A stretch of 64,000 nt of DNA from Bathynomus jamesi. Taxonomy: Eukaryota; Arthropoda; Malacostraca; Isopoda; Cirolanidae. The position numbers were made by a program, and so were the translations under genes. The DNA is taken from contig JAJOZX010000944.1 of NCBI GenBank assembly GCA_023014485.1, forward strand, positions 467,501 through 531,500, read 5' to 3'. This document shows positions 1-12,285 of this stretch, in pieces (within the stretch, counting starts at the first letter, position 1; the number at the start of each line of letters is the position of its first letter). The notes under the pieces are model-generated. The model did no database searches. It had not been told where the DNA came from and saw only the letters and a list, made by a program, of their open reading frames with translations.

Positions 1-889
1 TTGCATTACTATTTCTGCCAATAGAAGCATAAATAAAAAAAAAAAAGGAATAGGCTATATTTAGGGGACACTGGGATGGCTATGAAATACACAGTTAGTA
101 AAACTTGGTCTAAAAGCCTACAGACAACTTCAAATGGAAAGCAGATCACAAAATAAGCTTACGTTGGCAAATGAAGTTTGTGATCCGGACTCTTAAATCA
201 GACCCAATACACTAAAATTTTAGCAGGCCTACATAAGACCAGGATTACATGTTACGGACATGTTCTGGGTTTACACTAAGAAGTCCGTTACCTCTTATGA
301 AAAATACTACGGTATGAAACAAGACTCAGAGCTACCATTACAGGTATTCAATCAGTCTTAAGTAATCCTGAATAACAGACTTTTCTGCGAGAATTCCAAA
401 CCTGGTTTACACTCGGAGAACGAAAGCAAGCCTGCCACTTCCATATTTTTTTTTTTTTTTTTTCCTCTGAAGTAATATTTTAATTAGTTAAACGGTATTG
501 TGTGCTCTCAGTACAATACGAATAGCCTACTTGTCAGCTACAATTTCTTTTTTAAGTCCAGTATTTTAAATTGAGTCCTATACGCCTTAGACCTCGTGCC
601 CATACCAATCGTGAGGGAGCATTTCTGGTAGAAGAGAATCATGGATTACAGCGTGCAAATAAATTGGATGGCTAATTGCTTTTTGTCGCAAGTGGCGGCC
701 AAGCCTAAAAATGGTTGAGCATCAATGTCAGTTTACGGCTTACATTATAAATCCTCAAGAAAATAAAATACACAACTTTTGGATTTTTTTTTCCATAACC
801 ACACAAAAATGCCAATATATTCTCATTACAGAGATGTTAATAAAGGAAAGGTTATCACAGTACTTATGCGAGGCTGTTTCACCTGTAAC
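1..889. other. Unique AT-rich sequence, no gene seen
   Basis: No long open frame, RNA gene or recognisable repeat was found here apart from an A-run near 36-46 and a T-run near 447-463. The last eight bases (882-889, CCTGTAAC) are the left target-site duplication of the hAT element that follows. Confidence 0.6.
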
Positions 890-2239
890 CAGTGGCGTAC
901 TAAAGGGGGTGTGAGGGGGGCGGTCCGCCCCGGGTGACAGCCAAGAGGGGGTGCCATCGGGAGAGTCGAAATACCAGTACAAGTTTTCAAACCAAATGAA
1001 AAATTCGCCAAAGTAAGGAAAAAAATTTAAAATTGTTCAAACTATTACAACAGCTTAATGTTAATTTCCACTATAAAATAAATTTTTATTGGCAATACAA
1101 AATTTACAAACGAAAAATTAAATATTTGATAAAAATTACATCGAAAGGCGAACGTTTGTTGACGTTTTAGTCATCAGTTTGTTGAGCATAGCCAGCTGGC
1201 TGCAACCGACATTCCAAGTCTTGTTCACTTGACACTGACTCCACATACATGAGGTATGTTTCATTAAATAATTATGATAAAGCATAAAGTGCTGGTGTTT
1301 ATAACAATATCATGGTACTTATACCAGTGTCCAGTAATTTTTGACAATGTGGTATCATAGTGATGTTTAAGCGTTTATAAATGCATCGTCGTGATGTTAT
1401 AATACCCAGTAAATGCATCGTCGTGATATTATAGAAACTCGTGTTTATGAATGGTGGTCCCTGTGACTACTGGTTATCAGTAAAAAGACACAGGAGTCAC
1501 ACTTTGCACTAAACTTTAGACTACTTTTCTCCTACAACCATGACTACTGAAGTAACGATGATGTGTATGACTGAGTGAGTTTTTTATGATGACTATGTGG
1601 TGATCTTACGATGGTGGTGGTGGTGGTGATATGACCCTTTTTTTTTTTTTAATGCAACTACATGGTGATGTTAAGACAGAGGGTGATGATGTGACTGCAT
1701 GGAGATGTGTTAATGCTTACATGCTTAATATAGTAAACACCGTTTCAGATTTACATCAACAACTACAGTACTATTCTATATTGAATTAGTACTAATGGTT
1801 ATTGGCTTAGTCAAGTTCAACAATTTTACAATGTCCAGTGTAGTATCATTGTATATTTAATATGTTGTTAATGCTTACTGCTTATTAAATAATGATATCA
1901 ATTATAATAGCTAGCGTTATACCATATTGAATTAGTGTTAATGCATTGGCATTGATAATTAATTAATTGGCTCTGCTTATCTGGGTTGATAATCTGATAA
2001 CTCAATGGGTATCTGGTTGGAAAAAGTTTGAGAACCACTTGTTTGAAGCTTTTCTGTCGTAATAAATTTTTTTTACTTCTTTATTTACTGGATATACTGT
2101 TAATTTTCATTTTGTCAGTCGTCTAGTTATTTGTGAGTAATGCTCATAGTTTTCTGCTTTTTTAGGAGTCGTGTTTACACTTACCCCCCCAAATAATAAT
2201 TATTTATGGGGGGTGCCAAATACTTTAGCTACGCCCCTG
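890..2239. mobile_element. Non-autonomous hAT-type transposon with 8-bp TSD
   Basis: The element starts CAGTGGCGTACTAAAG and ends CTTTAGCTACGCCCCTG, which are imperfect inverted repeats of each other. It is flanked by an exact 8-bp duplication, CCTGTAAC, at 882-889 and 2240-2247. An 8-bp TSD with CAGNGGCG-type ends is the signature of the hAT superfamily. The 1350-bp interior has no transposase reading frame. It contains a short direct repeat (ATGCATCGTCGTGAT near 1381 and 1414) and a G/C-rich left end. It must have been moved by a transposase encoded elsewhere. Confidence 0.88.
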
Positions 2240-2247
2240 CCTGTAAC

Positions 2248-3344
2248 GAAAGAGGAACACCTCGAAACAAGTTTAACTATTACACCGAAGCCGAGCCTAT
2301 GTAAATTGCCAACCCTTTTTATCTTTTTCAAATAATAATATATATAAAAAAAAATAACTTTTCCACTAGTTTATTAATTACTTCAGTTCAACATCGAAAA
2401 CGAAGCCTTAATGCTTTTCAGAATAAGGATAAGACCATAATCGCGGGAAGTAGTTTTTTTTTTTTGGGGGGGGGGGGGGGGGGGACGCTACCCCCAATTT
2501 TTTTTTTAAATCAAATGCCTGCAAACGCTATTCTGTAGCCTTTTGAATCTTATTAGCATGTGGAAACGAACCGAACTATGTCCATAATTATCATGACACA
2601 ATAATTAGCCAATTGTAATTTTTTTCATTATATATGGTACATTTTAATAGTAGGGTATTAATTTTTTAACCCTATTTAAATGCCATACCAAGTTACATGA
2701 ATAGTATATTCAATATGAACACATTAAAATGCCATGATTTTTGTAAATTTTCAAATTTTCTTCCGAAATTCCAAGGCTGGGCAAATGCCCGCTCTTGCCT
2801 CCCTATTGCGGACGCCCATGGCTGGGCCCAATCCAAATATTTCGGCCTAAGTCGTATTATACTTATAAAATTTCGAATTTGGATAATAGCCCAACTTCGT
2901 AAATATTAAATTTAATGGTCTTTACAACCTAACCACCTGGATTTTACTTAGTTTCCCCTTAGGCAGAACTGTCTGTTTGCATAACACTATTAAACATTCT
3001 TACTACAGTATTACTATAGTATGTGCGAACCTTAGAAAATCTTGCGAAACCTATTTGCTGATCAGAATGAAACAAACTGTTTCAATTATAAAGGCAATTA
3101 ATTCTCTTAATAGACATCATTTGGGCAGCGTCGAGTCAAGGAAGAAGATTGCACATATTTCGTAGCCCTTCTCATAATGAAAGTATGGGTAGGTCAAATG
3201 AATTATATATATACGCACTGAAATTTTTCAATTTTTAACAAACGAAAAAAAAAAAAAATGGAGTTAAAATTTATTGACTATTATGTGCCAAATATGAAAT
3301 TCGCAAAATCAATCTCAAATAATAATAATAATTATTATTATTAT
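2248..3344. other. No gene; homopolymer tract
   Basis: No coding or mobile feature was recognised. A T-run followed by a G-run of about 18-20 bases lies near 2455-2484. Such tracts are prone to sequencing error. The small open frames at 2697-2909 and 2977-3165 show no family resemblance. Confidence 0.5.
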
Positions 3345-4045
3345 TTAAGAGTTATATTGACCGACGATTCGAAATTTGAGACATCTCGTAATATAGCAAT
3401 AAACAAAGCAAAAAGAATAACTGGACAGATACTGAGAAACTTTAAAAGAAGCGACAGGAATACTGTACAAGAATTTATTTTTTGGCTGAAATCACTGATC
3501 TTCCCTAAAGCTGGAATACTGTTCAGTTTTAACGTCGTAAGGTACAAAAGATACAGAAAGCTTACAAAGAAAGGCGGGGAAACTTCACAGATCATATCAA
3601 TAGATTCAAAGAAATAATTATTGCGAAGCATTACTTAAATTAAATCTGTACTCGTTGGAAAGAAGAGATAAAGCGGTCCACCATAATTTATACTGAAGAA
3701 AATAATGGCGAAACTAGTTCCAAATCTCAAACCACCTTATTATGACCATCCAAGCAAAAGATAGAAAAGGCAGAATGTGCAGTGTAAAGGTTAAGCTAGA
3801 AACATCGTCAACACTGAAGGAAAACAGCTCTGCCATCAGAGGGAGAAGACCATAACCAGTTACCAAAAGAAATAATAAACACCGATTCTATCAATGTACG
3901 AAACATCTGGTTCAGAACAATTCCAGATGAACCGGGTGTGCCTGGCTAAGTGAGATGGGGAGCTCAAGAAAGCAACTCTCTACTTCACTAGGTCAATTCT
4001 ATGGGCAAGAGCAACGAGCCGAGCTTGAATTCAGAGAGATCGCAT
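3345..4045 (+). pseudogene. LINE-B relic (C-terminal end of RT ORF)
   Basis: Frames in this stretch read TDDSKFET, AKRITGQILRNFKRSDRN and, further on, fragments matching the LINE-B tail (IPDEPG-type segment and a serine/leucine-rich end before about 4010). The same order of motifs occurs in the copies at 38345-38795 and 47903-48650, so this is a decayed copy of the same non-LTR retrotransposon. The open part is 3258-3617; beyond it frameshifts and stops break the reading. The upstream RT catalytic domain is absent, as usual for 5'-truncated LINE copies. Confidence 0.7.
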
Positions 4046-4100
4046 CATATGGAATAATTTTTTCCCTTGTGGGTTTGCATCATATACATATATATACATT

Positions 4101-4212
4101 GTGCATAGACCAAGGAACCCTTCTGGGACATTAAATCCACTATGGTCCGAATAAGTAATAGTAAATGGCCATAGTGGATTTAATGTCCCAGAAGGGTTCC
4201 TTTTCCATGCAC
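4101..4212. repeat. Palindrome with ~45-bp arms
   Basis: Arms 4101-4148 and 4168-4212 are near-perfect reverse complements (shared core GGAACCCTTCTGGGACATTA) separated by about 20 bases. Its right arm and downstream flank (CTGTGTATTACATAAAAG) recur at 58955-59050, and part recurs inverted at 58650-58700, so it belongs to a dispersed family. Confidence 0.75.
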
Positions 4213-4279
4213 ACTCTGTGTATTACATAAAAGCTCTCTCAGGGGACTATTTTGTGTCATTATATATGTGTATGTGTGT

Positions 4280-5310
4280 GTGTGTGTGTGTGTGTTTGTT
4301 TCAATGAACTTTCAAACTGCATGCTAAGTAGCCTTTTACACGCGTCAATTCTGCGTATTAGGGTTAAAAAGCGCAATGCCTAAATACTGTTACCGGAAAG
4401 CTGCTTGCTACCGGCTGAGTACTTGTTTCCGGATGCGTCACTCACTGATACAATACTGTTACTGGGACTCACTTACAGTACTTATGGGTTCGAAAAGCAA
4501 TATGGTGTTTAGCAAACAATTTATCCACTCGGCCATTAGGTCCAGTAGAAGGCAGTACGTCCTGTGCCTACTTAAAGTAAATTATCACTTCGGCTAGTCC
4601 AGTAGCAGTGGTGGTGTTTAGACGGGCAGGAAAGGATAGGTTTTGCTCCAATCCTGTCTTAATTCTCGAATTTACTGATGAAGCTCAACCTCGGAACGGG
4701 GCCACAAAACGTTCCGACCGTTCACGTTCAGCTCGGGTAGACGAAACAGTTTTAATTGAACCAGGAATTCAGTTCCCCAGCAGAACCAAAGCGTTGTTCC
4801 ACACTCCAAATTTGAAGCCTCGTATAGAGGCTTCCAAACTTGCACTATAGGCAATGCTCAAAGACACCACTGTACTCTGTACCCTGAAGTGATTACAGAC
4901 CTAATGCCGACAAACTCGCATTCAAATATCCAACTTCTTGCAACTTCTAACTTTGAATCTACCGCTTCCAACCTCTATTGTTCAGATCACAAGCACGAAT
5001 CATCCCCAAACTTCCATTACTACCTTTCACCTTGCTCACTTTCAAATCATTCACACCAAGCTCTAGTTTCACACTCCACCTATTGCTCACGTTCAACTTT
5101 CACAATGACCCTACCATACCAATCATTCTTACAATACTAGGGACAGTGTGACATTCTAGTAGAGACGCTGGCACACTTATTTCGGATGTTCCCTACCGGT
5201 GCGTGTCCATAACTTGTAAACCACAGATTCCACGTGATGACAAGACAGTGAACATTTGAAAGCAGTGTGCCAACGTCTCTACTAGAATGTTACGTAATGT
5301 CTGTAACAGT
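4280..5310. repeat. Unclassified interspersed repeat, copy A
   Basis: The left edge (AAACTGCATGCT, then TTTTACAC and GTCAATT near 4313-4345) and the right palindromic part (5142-5305) both have counterparts, in the same order, at 41575-42180. Copy A carries about 780 extra bases between two TAGGG motifs (near 4359 and 5137) that copy B lacks. Open frames in that interior (4376-4597, 4608-4850, 4889-5140) resemble no family I know; the last is Ser/His/Thr-rich and is probably chance. The right part folds: arms around 5150-5175 and 5262-5290 share TCTAGTAGAGACG. Confidence 0.5.
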
Positions 5311-5363
5311 TTATGTAGCTACTGGAACTGATGAATCTGTGGTAAATAATCTTCACGGCGAGA

Positions 5364-5430
5364 GAGAATGCTCGCACCAGGACTCGAATCCAGCACCTTT
5401 TGAGTAGGCGACGAGGGCCATATCACCAGC
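5364..5430 (-). repeat. tRNA-derived fragment
   Basis: Read on the minus strand, the stretch has an A-box-like TGGTGATATGGCC and a B-box-like GGATTCGAGTCC at tRNA spacing. Stems are not convincing, so this is a tRNA-derived SINE head or tRNA pseudogene rather than a functional tRNA. Confidence 0.4.
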
Positions 5431-5448
5431 ATACAAAGTAAAAGTTAG

Positions 5449-6130
5449 TAGGGATTAGGGATGTACCGGATCACAATATAGCCGGATAACCGGATACATG
5501 GCTTTTTATTTTTGTCGAATACCAGATATTCCGGCCAGACCAAGAAATGGCCGGATACCGCGGATAACTGCCGGATCATGTATTCTTAAGGACAAAGTTT
5601 TAAAACTTGCAGTTAACTAGTGTTTTTTTTTTAAATAAACTTCTATGGTGCCTACTAATTTTACAAAATCATTATTCTCCTCCTAAAAAATGCAATTAGA
5701 AATTTTGTTTATTCAATAAAAAAAATCCATAAACCGAAAATAAGACGAACTTTATATGACAAAAACATTTTCTTTCTTAAAATATAACTATTAACTATAA
5801 ATGATAAATGTGTGATAAATAACTGAAAATATAGTTATATTTTTCATTCTGTTTTCAATAATTTCATATTTTTCGTCTGGCATCAGCCATAATAAAATAA
5901 TAAAGTACACAAAAACTTTAAATATGAAATTTTTTTAACAACAAAATGTGATTAAAATGTTAATTAATTATCCAGTATCTGGCCGGATCATACTTGCTTG
6001 ATATCTGGTATCCGGCCGAATACTGAAGTGGTCGGATTGGTCGGATACCGGATCCGGTATCCCTAGTAGGGCTGCTACGGATATAAAAAAAAATTGACAT
6101 ACACGGATGTGGATATTTACAATATCCCTA
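5449..6130. mobile_element. Outer hAT-type MITE split by a second MITE
   Basis: Without the inner element (5456-6065) this is a tiny element of about 64-72 bp starting TAGGG and ending CCCTA, rich in CGGATAT/ATATCC. It is flanked by an exact 8-bp duplication, AAAGTTAG, at 5441-5448 and 6131-6138. The inner element entered within its first bases. Confidence 0.72.
5456..6065. mobile_element. Inner hAT-type MITE (CCGGAT-rich)
   Basis: Ends TAGGGATGTACCGGAT and ATCCGGTATCCCTA are inverted. Flanking 8-mers GTAGGGAT (5448-5455) and GTAGGGCT (6066-6073) differ at one base, which fits an 8-bp TSD. Both subterminal regions carry many copies of the CCGGAT/GCCGGATA motif; the AT-rich centre is non-coding. 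Confidence 0.82.
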
Positions 6131-6226
6131 AAAGTTAGTACTACATGGTAGATACGGTTTTTGAACGCTCGAGAGAACGCTTTCGCATCCAAAGGTGTTT
6201 TCCGTACTAACCCCCGCCCCACACCC

Positions 6227-6339
6227 GAGACAATGGCAGCATTTCATCCAAACTTGATGTAACACTGGGGACCCACAGTTGGAAACATCATGCATTAACA
6301 CATCCGATTTGAATGAAATGCTGCCATTGTCTATGTCTC
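6227..6339. repeat. Hairpin-forming inverted repeat
   Basis: GAGACAATGGCAGCATTTCA at 6227-6246 is mirrored by the complementary sequence at about 6313-6339, with a few mismatches at the outer end. The loop is about 60 bp. No TSD was identified. Confidence 0.65.
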
Positions 6340-6345
6340 AAAATC

Positions 6346-7508
6346 CAACTGGCCGTAGGATCTATATTTACATAAATTTAAAAACTACTTCGGCATTACC
6401 ACAAGTCCAGGGCTAAATCAATGATTACAGCCACGACGACTTGACAGAGGGTTCTCTACTGGTCCGGTGCTGCAATAAACTCGCGTTTACAGAATACATA
6501 CAACTGAACAAAAGCATTTCCGGTTTCAGCCCCATTTAAAAAAAAAGGATTGTGCAACAATTACTAAATCAAACGTCCCTGCTCTACAACGTTTACGGAA
6601 ATTTAATTGAAAAGAAATTTTTTTTTAAAAAGTCCAATGTCAATCAATAATTTGTGCGAGATATTAGGTATATGCTAACTGACGGTGGCCCAATCTCCCT
6701 TTATAGATTAGAGCTACTGAATGTAAAGCCTATTATAGCCCTAATGCCTACGCTAAAGCTAAGCTACTATTTTTCTAATATCATCAAGCATGGCCCTAGG
6801 CCTAGCTAAGCTTTGCCGTTGTAAGTTACGATATTTGCTAAACTTTAGAAACTTGAACGTTCGGTTCCAGCTGAAAATCGTGCTGTGCAGTATTAGTTTT
6901 ATGGATATAAAATCATGTTAGGTCTACAAGCTACGATAACAAGCCAAACCTTAATTACAATTTTTTCCTACTGGCTAAGCCTACTATAAGGTAAGGTGAC
7001 AATAAACAGCTTTTATGACCAATCCTACCCAATTATTTGGATGGGACCAAAATCATCGACGCACTAAACAAAACTAACAACCTAACGTAATCTAACCCAC
7101 GATATACTGTACTTGTTGATACAATATCAAATCTATCTGACGTAATCTCACTGACAAAGTGACACGTAACCCAAAACCAATCGGTGATGCCAATAATGTC
7201 CATTCACACGTATTTCGTTAAAAAAAATAATAAAAGAACAACTGCCTTGAAAATACTCGAGCAGTAATGGAAGAAAAGAACAAAAACTTAACAGGTTAAG
7301 TGAATCATCTCCGCCATTTCCCTTCTCCATCAGAGCCAAAGGAAATAGATCACGATTAGATTAAATAATGAACAAAAAATCAATATTTACAGAATCTAAC
7401 TTTCTCCTGAAGGACTTCAGTTTTAACACTAATGGTATATAACTCACCCAAACACTATTTAATATCTACTTCCGAATTCTGAGTTATGTCGAAGTAAAAG
7501 GGTTAGAC
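6346..7508. other. Unique AT-rich sequence, no gene seen
   Basis: Only short chance frames are present (for example 7148-7339 minus). No repeat with recognisable ends was found. Confidence 0.5.
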
Positions 7509-7510
7509 TA

Positions 7511-7942
7511 CAGGGTGGCTCATAAATCCCCTTACCCCTGAACCTCGTATATACATACACACCTTGGTTTTGCTTCCGCCCGAACTGTTCATTCTGACGA
7601 AGGTCAAGCTTGTCACTCCACCTTAGCCTTACAGTTTAACGTGGAATCCAAACCACGCCCCACAACGGGTGGTCAGAAATTACAAAGTCCTCACCTAGAC
7701 TCGATCTCATCACCACACGATCAGCAACCCAGCATCTTGACCACTAGGCTACCCATTTATCTACCAACCAATTTCTATTGTATGGAAGGATGAACAGCTG
7801 GGTTTTGTTGCGCGCCGCCTACCGTCACCGGGTCTCGATCCCGGGGCCGATGGATTCGTACTCAGCGATGCTAGCCACACCACCACCGAGGCGCATATTT
7901 TATATATATATCATGGGGTAAATGGACTTATGGGACACCCTG
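7511..7942. mobile_element. Mariner-type MITE carrying a SINE
   Basis: It starts CAGGGTGGCTCATAA and ends TTATGGGACACCCTG, inverted to each other, with TA on both sides (7509-7510 and 7943-7944). These ends match the Tc1/mariner style and closely resemble the MITE at 27567-27882. Removing the SINE inside (7561-7894) would leave only about 100 bp of MITE. Confidence 0.72.
7561..7894 (-). repeat. Dimeric tRNA-derived SINE, full copy
   Basis: On the minus strand the copy starts at GCGCCTCGGTGGTG. It has a first tRNA-like unit (B-box GGGATCGAGACCC), a linker, a second tRNA-like unit (TGGTCAAGATGCTGGG then a B-box-like GTGGTTTGGATTCCAC) and a tail containing AAGCTTGACCTTCGT. The same architecture is seen at 52798-53078 and 59192-59478. 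The pol III boxes are SINE promoters, not functional tRNA genes. Confidence 0.82.
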
Positions 7943-9458
7943 TACAATGAAAATAGATTAGCCAAGCATTTTTTCCTTTAGAAATCCAGGAAGCGTATAC
8001 ATTAAATGGGTCTACCGCAACTCAATGGGTCTAAGCTATAAACGAGGCCTATAATGACTTCTTGGCAATTAGCAAATAATTTAAAAGCCACAAGTTCTCA
8101 ATGCGATTAAAAAAAATACATATTTTCACTTTTATTTTGAAAGAGAAAACAAGGTCCAATTATAATGAGAGTATATTTCGCTAACTGTGCCTAGGCCGCC
8201 AAATTACCCCCCCCCCCCCCCCCCAAAAAACACCTACCGCACTAGAAAAATATTTTAAAACCAAGTTTAATTTGAATTACGGTTTTACTAATATATTCGT
8301 ACGTACCACTACTTACCAAAGTTGGGATACAATAACCTTACGACCAAAACACTTCATCGAGGGAAGGATAAAAAGTGAATAAAAAAAAAAATGCAGACTC
8401 GCTATAAAAGAATGAAACAAGAATTACAAAAGTGAAAAAGGAAGGAAATAATTTATTATCGTTTGCGGATTGCTCGTTCAAACACGTTCGAACATTACGT
8501 GAAGTAATGCGTGAAGCGCTTACTTGAAGGTCTTGAACCAGTCGAGGGAGGAAAGTCTAAGTTTCGTTTGCCCTCTGCCATTCCGGAGTGAAGACGAATT
8601 ATTTAATTTTAGCTACATGCTCATCGCGATCATTAAACTCCGAACTGGAAACCTTTTTACACTTTCTTAACATAGGAAAGTGTAATGATGGGTTTGTTTA
8701 ACCTCCTTCGCAACCTCCTTACCCCATGGGTAGGGTTGCCAGACGTCCCAGATTTGATCCAAAAATCTCTGTATTCAAAATGTCCCGCAAAAAATATTTT
8801 TTAAGCAAATTTTTTCCGGATGAATTGATTTAGAGTTTTCTAGAATTATGTAGGATCGTGTAGAATTCTATTGAGTAATGCTGTAGAACATCCTACAAAT
8901 TACATAACGCTTATAAAATGTTGTGTTTGGCCACGAGTTAGCAGTTTTTCGGCTGTAGTTATAATGTAAGCTTTGAATAGTGTGAATCCTGCGATTGCTT
9001 GACCATACAACTTGAGATTGTGTAATTCAAATAAAATCTATGTCTGTCTACTTTTCATAAGAAATCGTTCGTGTAAATTGCTGCATTTTCGTGGAAAAGG
9101 AACATGCACGCACACACACTTGATTTTATTTATAAGATTTAGAATATTTTTTTTTATTTAATTATTTACACTCATGACTTGCAAGGAATTTCAAGTTATA
9201 CTTAAAGTCAGAAGATGGAGCTAAAATTTCGAAGATTAAAAGTTCAGAAAAATATCGACACGTCATAATATAATTAGTAAAGCGATGTATATTACAATAT
9301 TTAATATGCTATGATAATTTCAATATTATTTACGATATTTCAGTATTATGTATAATAATTTTAATATTATTCACGATGTTTAATTGTTAAGCATTATTTT
9401 AATAAAAATTTTCTAATTTTGTTTGTTTAACCGTTGAAGAAATTTAAAAAAAATTGAT
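7943..9458. other. No gene; C-tract and a hAT-like end
   Basis: A C-run lies at about 8207-8224. At 8733 the sequence TAGGGTTGCCAGACGTCCC resembles a common hAT terminus, but no matching right end was found, so no element is called. The remainder is AT-rich without features. Confidence 0.45.
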
Positions 9459-9665
9459 GGTAGATAAACGGGTAACCGTTGGGTTGCTGATCGGGAAGTC
9501 ATGAAATTGAGTTTGGGCGAGGATTTTGTAATTTCTGACCACCCGTAGTGGGTCGTGGTTCGGATTCTACGTTAAGCTGTACATCTAAGGTGCAACAAGA
9601 AGCTTGACCTTCGTCAGAATGAATAATCCGGGCGGAAGCAAAACCAAGGTTAGCTAAGGTGTGTA
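9459..9665 (+). repeat. SINE, second monomer only
   Basis: It carries the second tRNA-like unit of the dimeric SINE (B-box-like GTGGTTCGGATTCTAC) and the shared tail AAGCTTGACCTTCGTCAGAA followed by GGGCGGAAGC. The tail runs into GTGTATATGCATGCATG and then a (TA)n tract at 9688-9732. The first tRNA unit is missing. Confidence 0.75.
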
Positions 9666-9691
9666 TATGCATGCATGCATGCATGTATAAG

Positions 9692-9727
<36 letters not shown>

Positions 9728-11380
9728 ATATTAGTCAATGTATGAAACCAGTCATTTCACGTAATGCCTAAAAGCTTCAAACATTTTGCATAATTCGATT
9801 AAGCGATTAACGCCTTCGTGAAGGTTAGGCTAGGTTAACTTTGGGTGGTTAGGTTAGTAATGCGTATTACTTATGTTTAATCCTATATGGACAACCATTA
9901 CGTATTTCTAACCTTTCATATACACGCATTTTTAACTTAACCCTACAGAAAATATATATATATATACATATATATTTTATCGACACATTCATAGTTTAAG
10001 GGCATAATTAAAATAAACACTGACTGGCTGCATAGTTATTCAAGATTTGGGGTATATTTTTATTAATCCAATTAGCTGTATCCTTTACTTCGCTTTAAAC
10101 CCTTTTAACTTTCCCATATATATATATATATATATATATGTGATATTTTCAGGTGATGACTGAGGGCTTTAGTCTTCAGGTGATCCATATATAATTCTGC
10201 TAAATATAAATATTACAGGATCTTCATCAGGAAGTGACTGCCGAGTCTTACATATTAGAATAGTGAACTTCTCGAAAATGACTGAGAGATATTCAAGTAA
10301 AGAAAAAGATTATAATATCCAAATATAAGCAAGTCGAAAAACATTCACGATGAACGAGTCATACATAAGTTGGCACCACTGATGTTATGACGTCATAATA
10401 TTGAGGGACTGGAAAGAGATTCCAGATTCAACTTTCACATGAAATTAATATTTTTGTTTTAGGGAGAAATAAAACGCCAGGCGATAAATTAGTTTAGTTA
10501 TATATAATTACATATCAACGATGCCTATTAAAGAAGAGAGAAATAGGCTCAGCCCTACATAATTTCTTGAAAGACAATACCCACATCAAATGGGTACGAC
10601 ATTCTTTGTAGTTACGTCAACCAGTGACTGAGCGAGTGAGTCAGTCAGTCAACACAACCCAACACGGCTTACTGTAAAATTATTACGTTCGTTAACGTTT
10701 TTAATAATAGTAAGAATGTTTTAAAATAAAATCTTGAAAATTTCAAATTATCTGTATTTTGGGCTGCATAACTTCGACCACAATCATTCTTAAATGACGT
10801 ACGACAGCACAAGATGAAGAATTTCAATATATTATATTTTAGGATGGAGGGAGCAAGAAGCAAGGGCGAGTGCCCACAAAAACGCACCCCCTCCGCATTT
10901 TAAGGAGAGAGCCAAAATCAAAGTGTCTGAGGCCCACGATGCAATTTTATTCTTTTTTACAATAAATTTTTGAGAGATTGTACAGTGAGTAAAATGCACG
11001 TACTATAGTGAAGAATGGAGGGAGAAACGTGTTTGAGAGCATGCTGAACTGATCACATGGTAGATGAGAGACAAAAGGATCAAGAGGACTGATAGGAAAA
11101 ACGGGAGTTCCAGCACTACCCGTCTCTCGCTTAACGTCACCCCCCGAGTATTTCCCTGGTCAATTGGTGTCTACAATCTCCTCCATATTATTATTATTAT
11201 TTTATTTATATAATATATATATAATCACCAACAGACATTCATTCTAGATGCACACCATGCTTTAAAAAAGTATACTGTAGGCCTTATGAAATTAAATCAC
11301 CTTATTAGTGTTAATTATTGTCAGTTGTTATAAAATAAAAATTGTGTATATTTTTACTGATCGTTATCAATCATAACCAA
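9666..11380. other. (TA)n tracts and unique sequence
   Basis: It contains (TA)n at 9688-9732, 9955-9972 and 10117-10140, and a short (ATT)n run near 11190-11205. The minus-strand frame at 10669-10887 has no recognisable similarity. No gene was seen. Confidence 0.5.
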
Positions 11381-11462
11381 TGGCGCAACACAGTTACCTG
11401 TCGATCACCGAAATTAAGCAAACACGCAATATTGGGTAATGGGTATGCGAAGGAGTTGGTTG
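11381..11462 (+). repeat. 5S rRNA-like sequence
   Basis: The segment GATCACCGAAATTAAGCAA matches the conserved 5S rRNA internal control region (GATCACCGAAGTTAAGCAA in animals). It is preceded by GTTACCTGTC, and a GGGTANGCG-like piece follows at about the spacing of the 5S GGGTGACCG element. Both ends diverge, so this is a 5S pseudogene or the head of a 5S-derived (SINE3-type) element, not a working gene. Confidence 0.5.
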
Positions 11463-11633
11463 GCAAACTGTCCATTATCAATTGTATATTAACTTATTTA
11501 CGACGCTATTAGAATTTCATCACAGAAAATTTTATTTACCAGTGGAATTAGTTAACTGGAATTAACTCAAACGTTATTACTTTAATAAGCATTTACGCGG
11601 TATTATGATCATTTAGCATAATTTTTATACAGG

Positions 11634-11700
11634 GTGATACAAAAAAGGTATTCCCAAAAATAGTCCACCCAAAATTAATTTTCAATATTTTTTGGAAAAA
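11634..11700. mobile_element. Possible single mariner-type end
   Basis: TACAGGGTGATACAAAAAAG looks like a Tc1/mariner terminus beside a TA, but I could not find the partner end, so the element size is unknown. Confidence 0.3.
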
Positions 11701-12285
11701 CTTTTCCGGATTACCCTATAATTTACGTGCTGTACAAGTAAGAACCGTAATGTACAAAATTTATTGTTAGAAACTATTATTTTATTTCCCCAAATACAAT
11801 AATTTCACTAAGTATGGTAAACTTTCGGAAAAAGTTAGACTACAAAATTTCTAAAAAGCATAAAAAATTACCAATTGGGACTACTGTTTTTATTTGGATA
11901 TTATAATTCTTTTTCGCGAAAATAATAACATTTGAAAAACATTACCTAATCATTAGTCATTTTTTAATGGTTTTTAGTGTGTTTTTAGTTTAATTTTTTT
12001 CCGAAATCGTACATATACGATAAACAATTTTAAGGGTTTGTAAGGAAATTTCCACTCTAAAAATAGCTCAGTGCAAACACGTCCGGACTGCGGAATAATT
12101 GTCTAAGACCTTCACTGAAATTGATTGGGACCCGCGGCATGTGCTGAGTGGGCTACATACAGCCTAGAGGCACCAAGGACTAACTAAGCCTACATATAAC
12201 CTGTGTTGGTAAACGCTGCTCAATACCACAAATCTTTTACATTATAATAAAAAAAATTGGATATATATACGATTTAATGGGAAAA

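Noticed and set aside
2462..2484. G-run as a possible regulatory G-quadruplex
   Set aside because: A simple homopolymer next to a T-run, prone to sequencing error, without gene context.
4889..5140. 83-codon Ser/His/Thr-rich frame
   Set aside because: No homology recognised, low-complexity composition, no upstream signals; likely chance.
8733..8751. hAT element starting TAGGGTTGCCAGACGTCCC
   Set aside because: No matching right end or TSD was found; recorded only as a resemblance.
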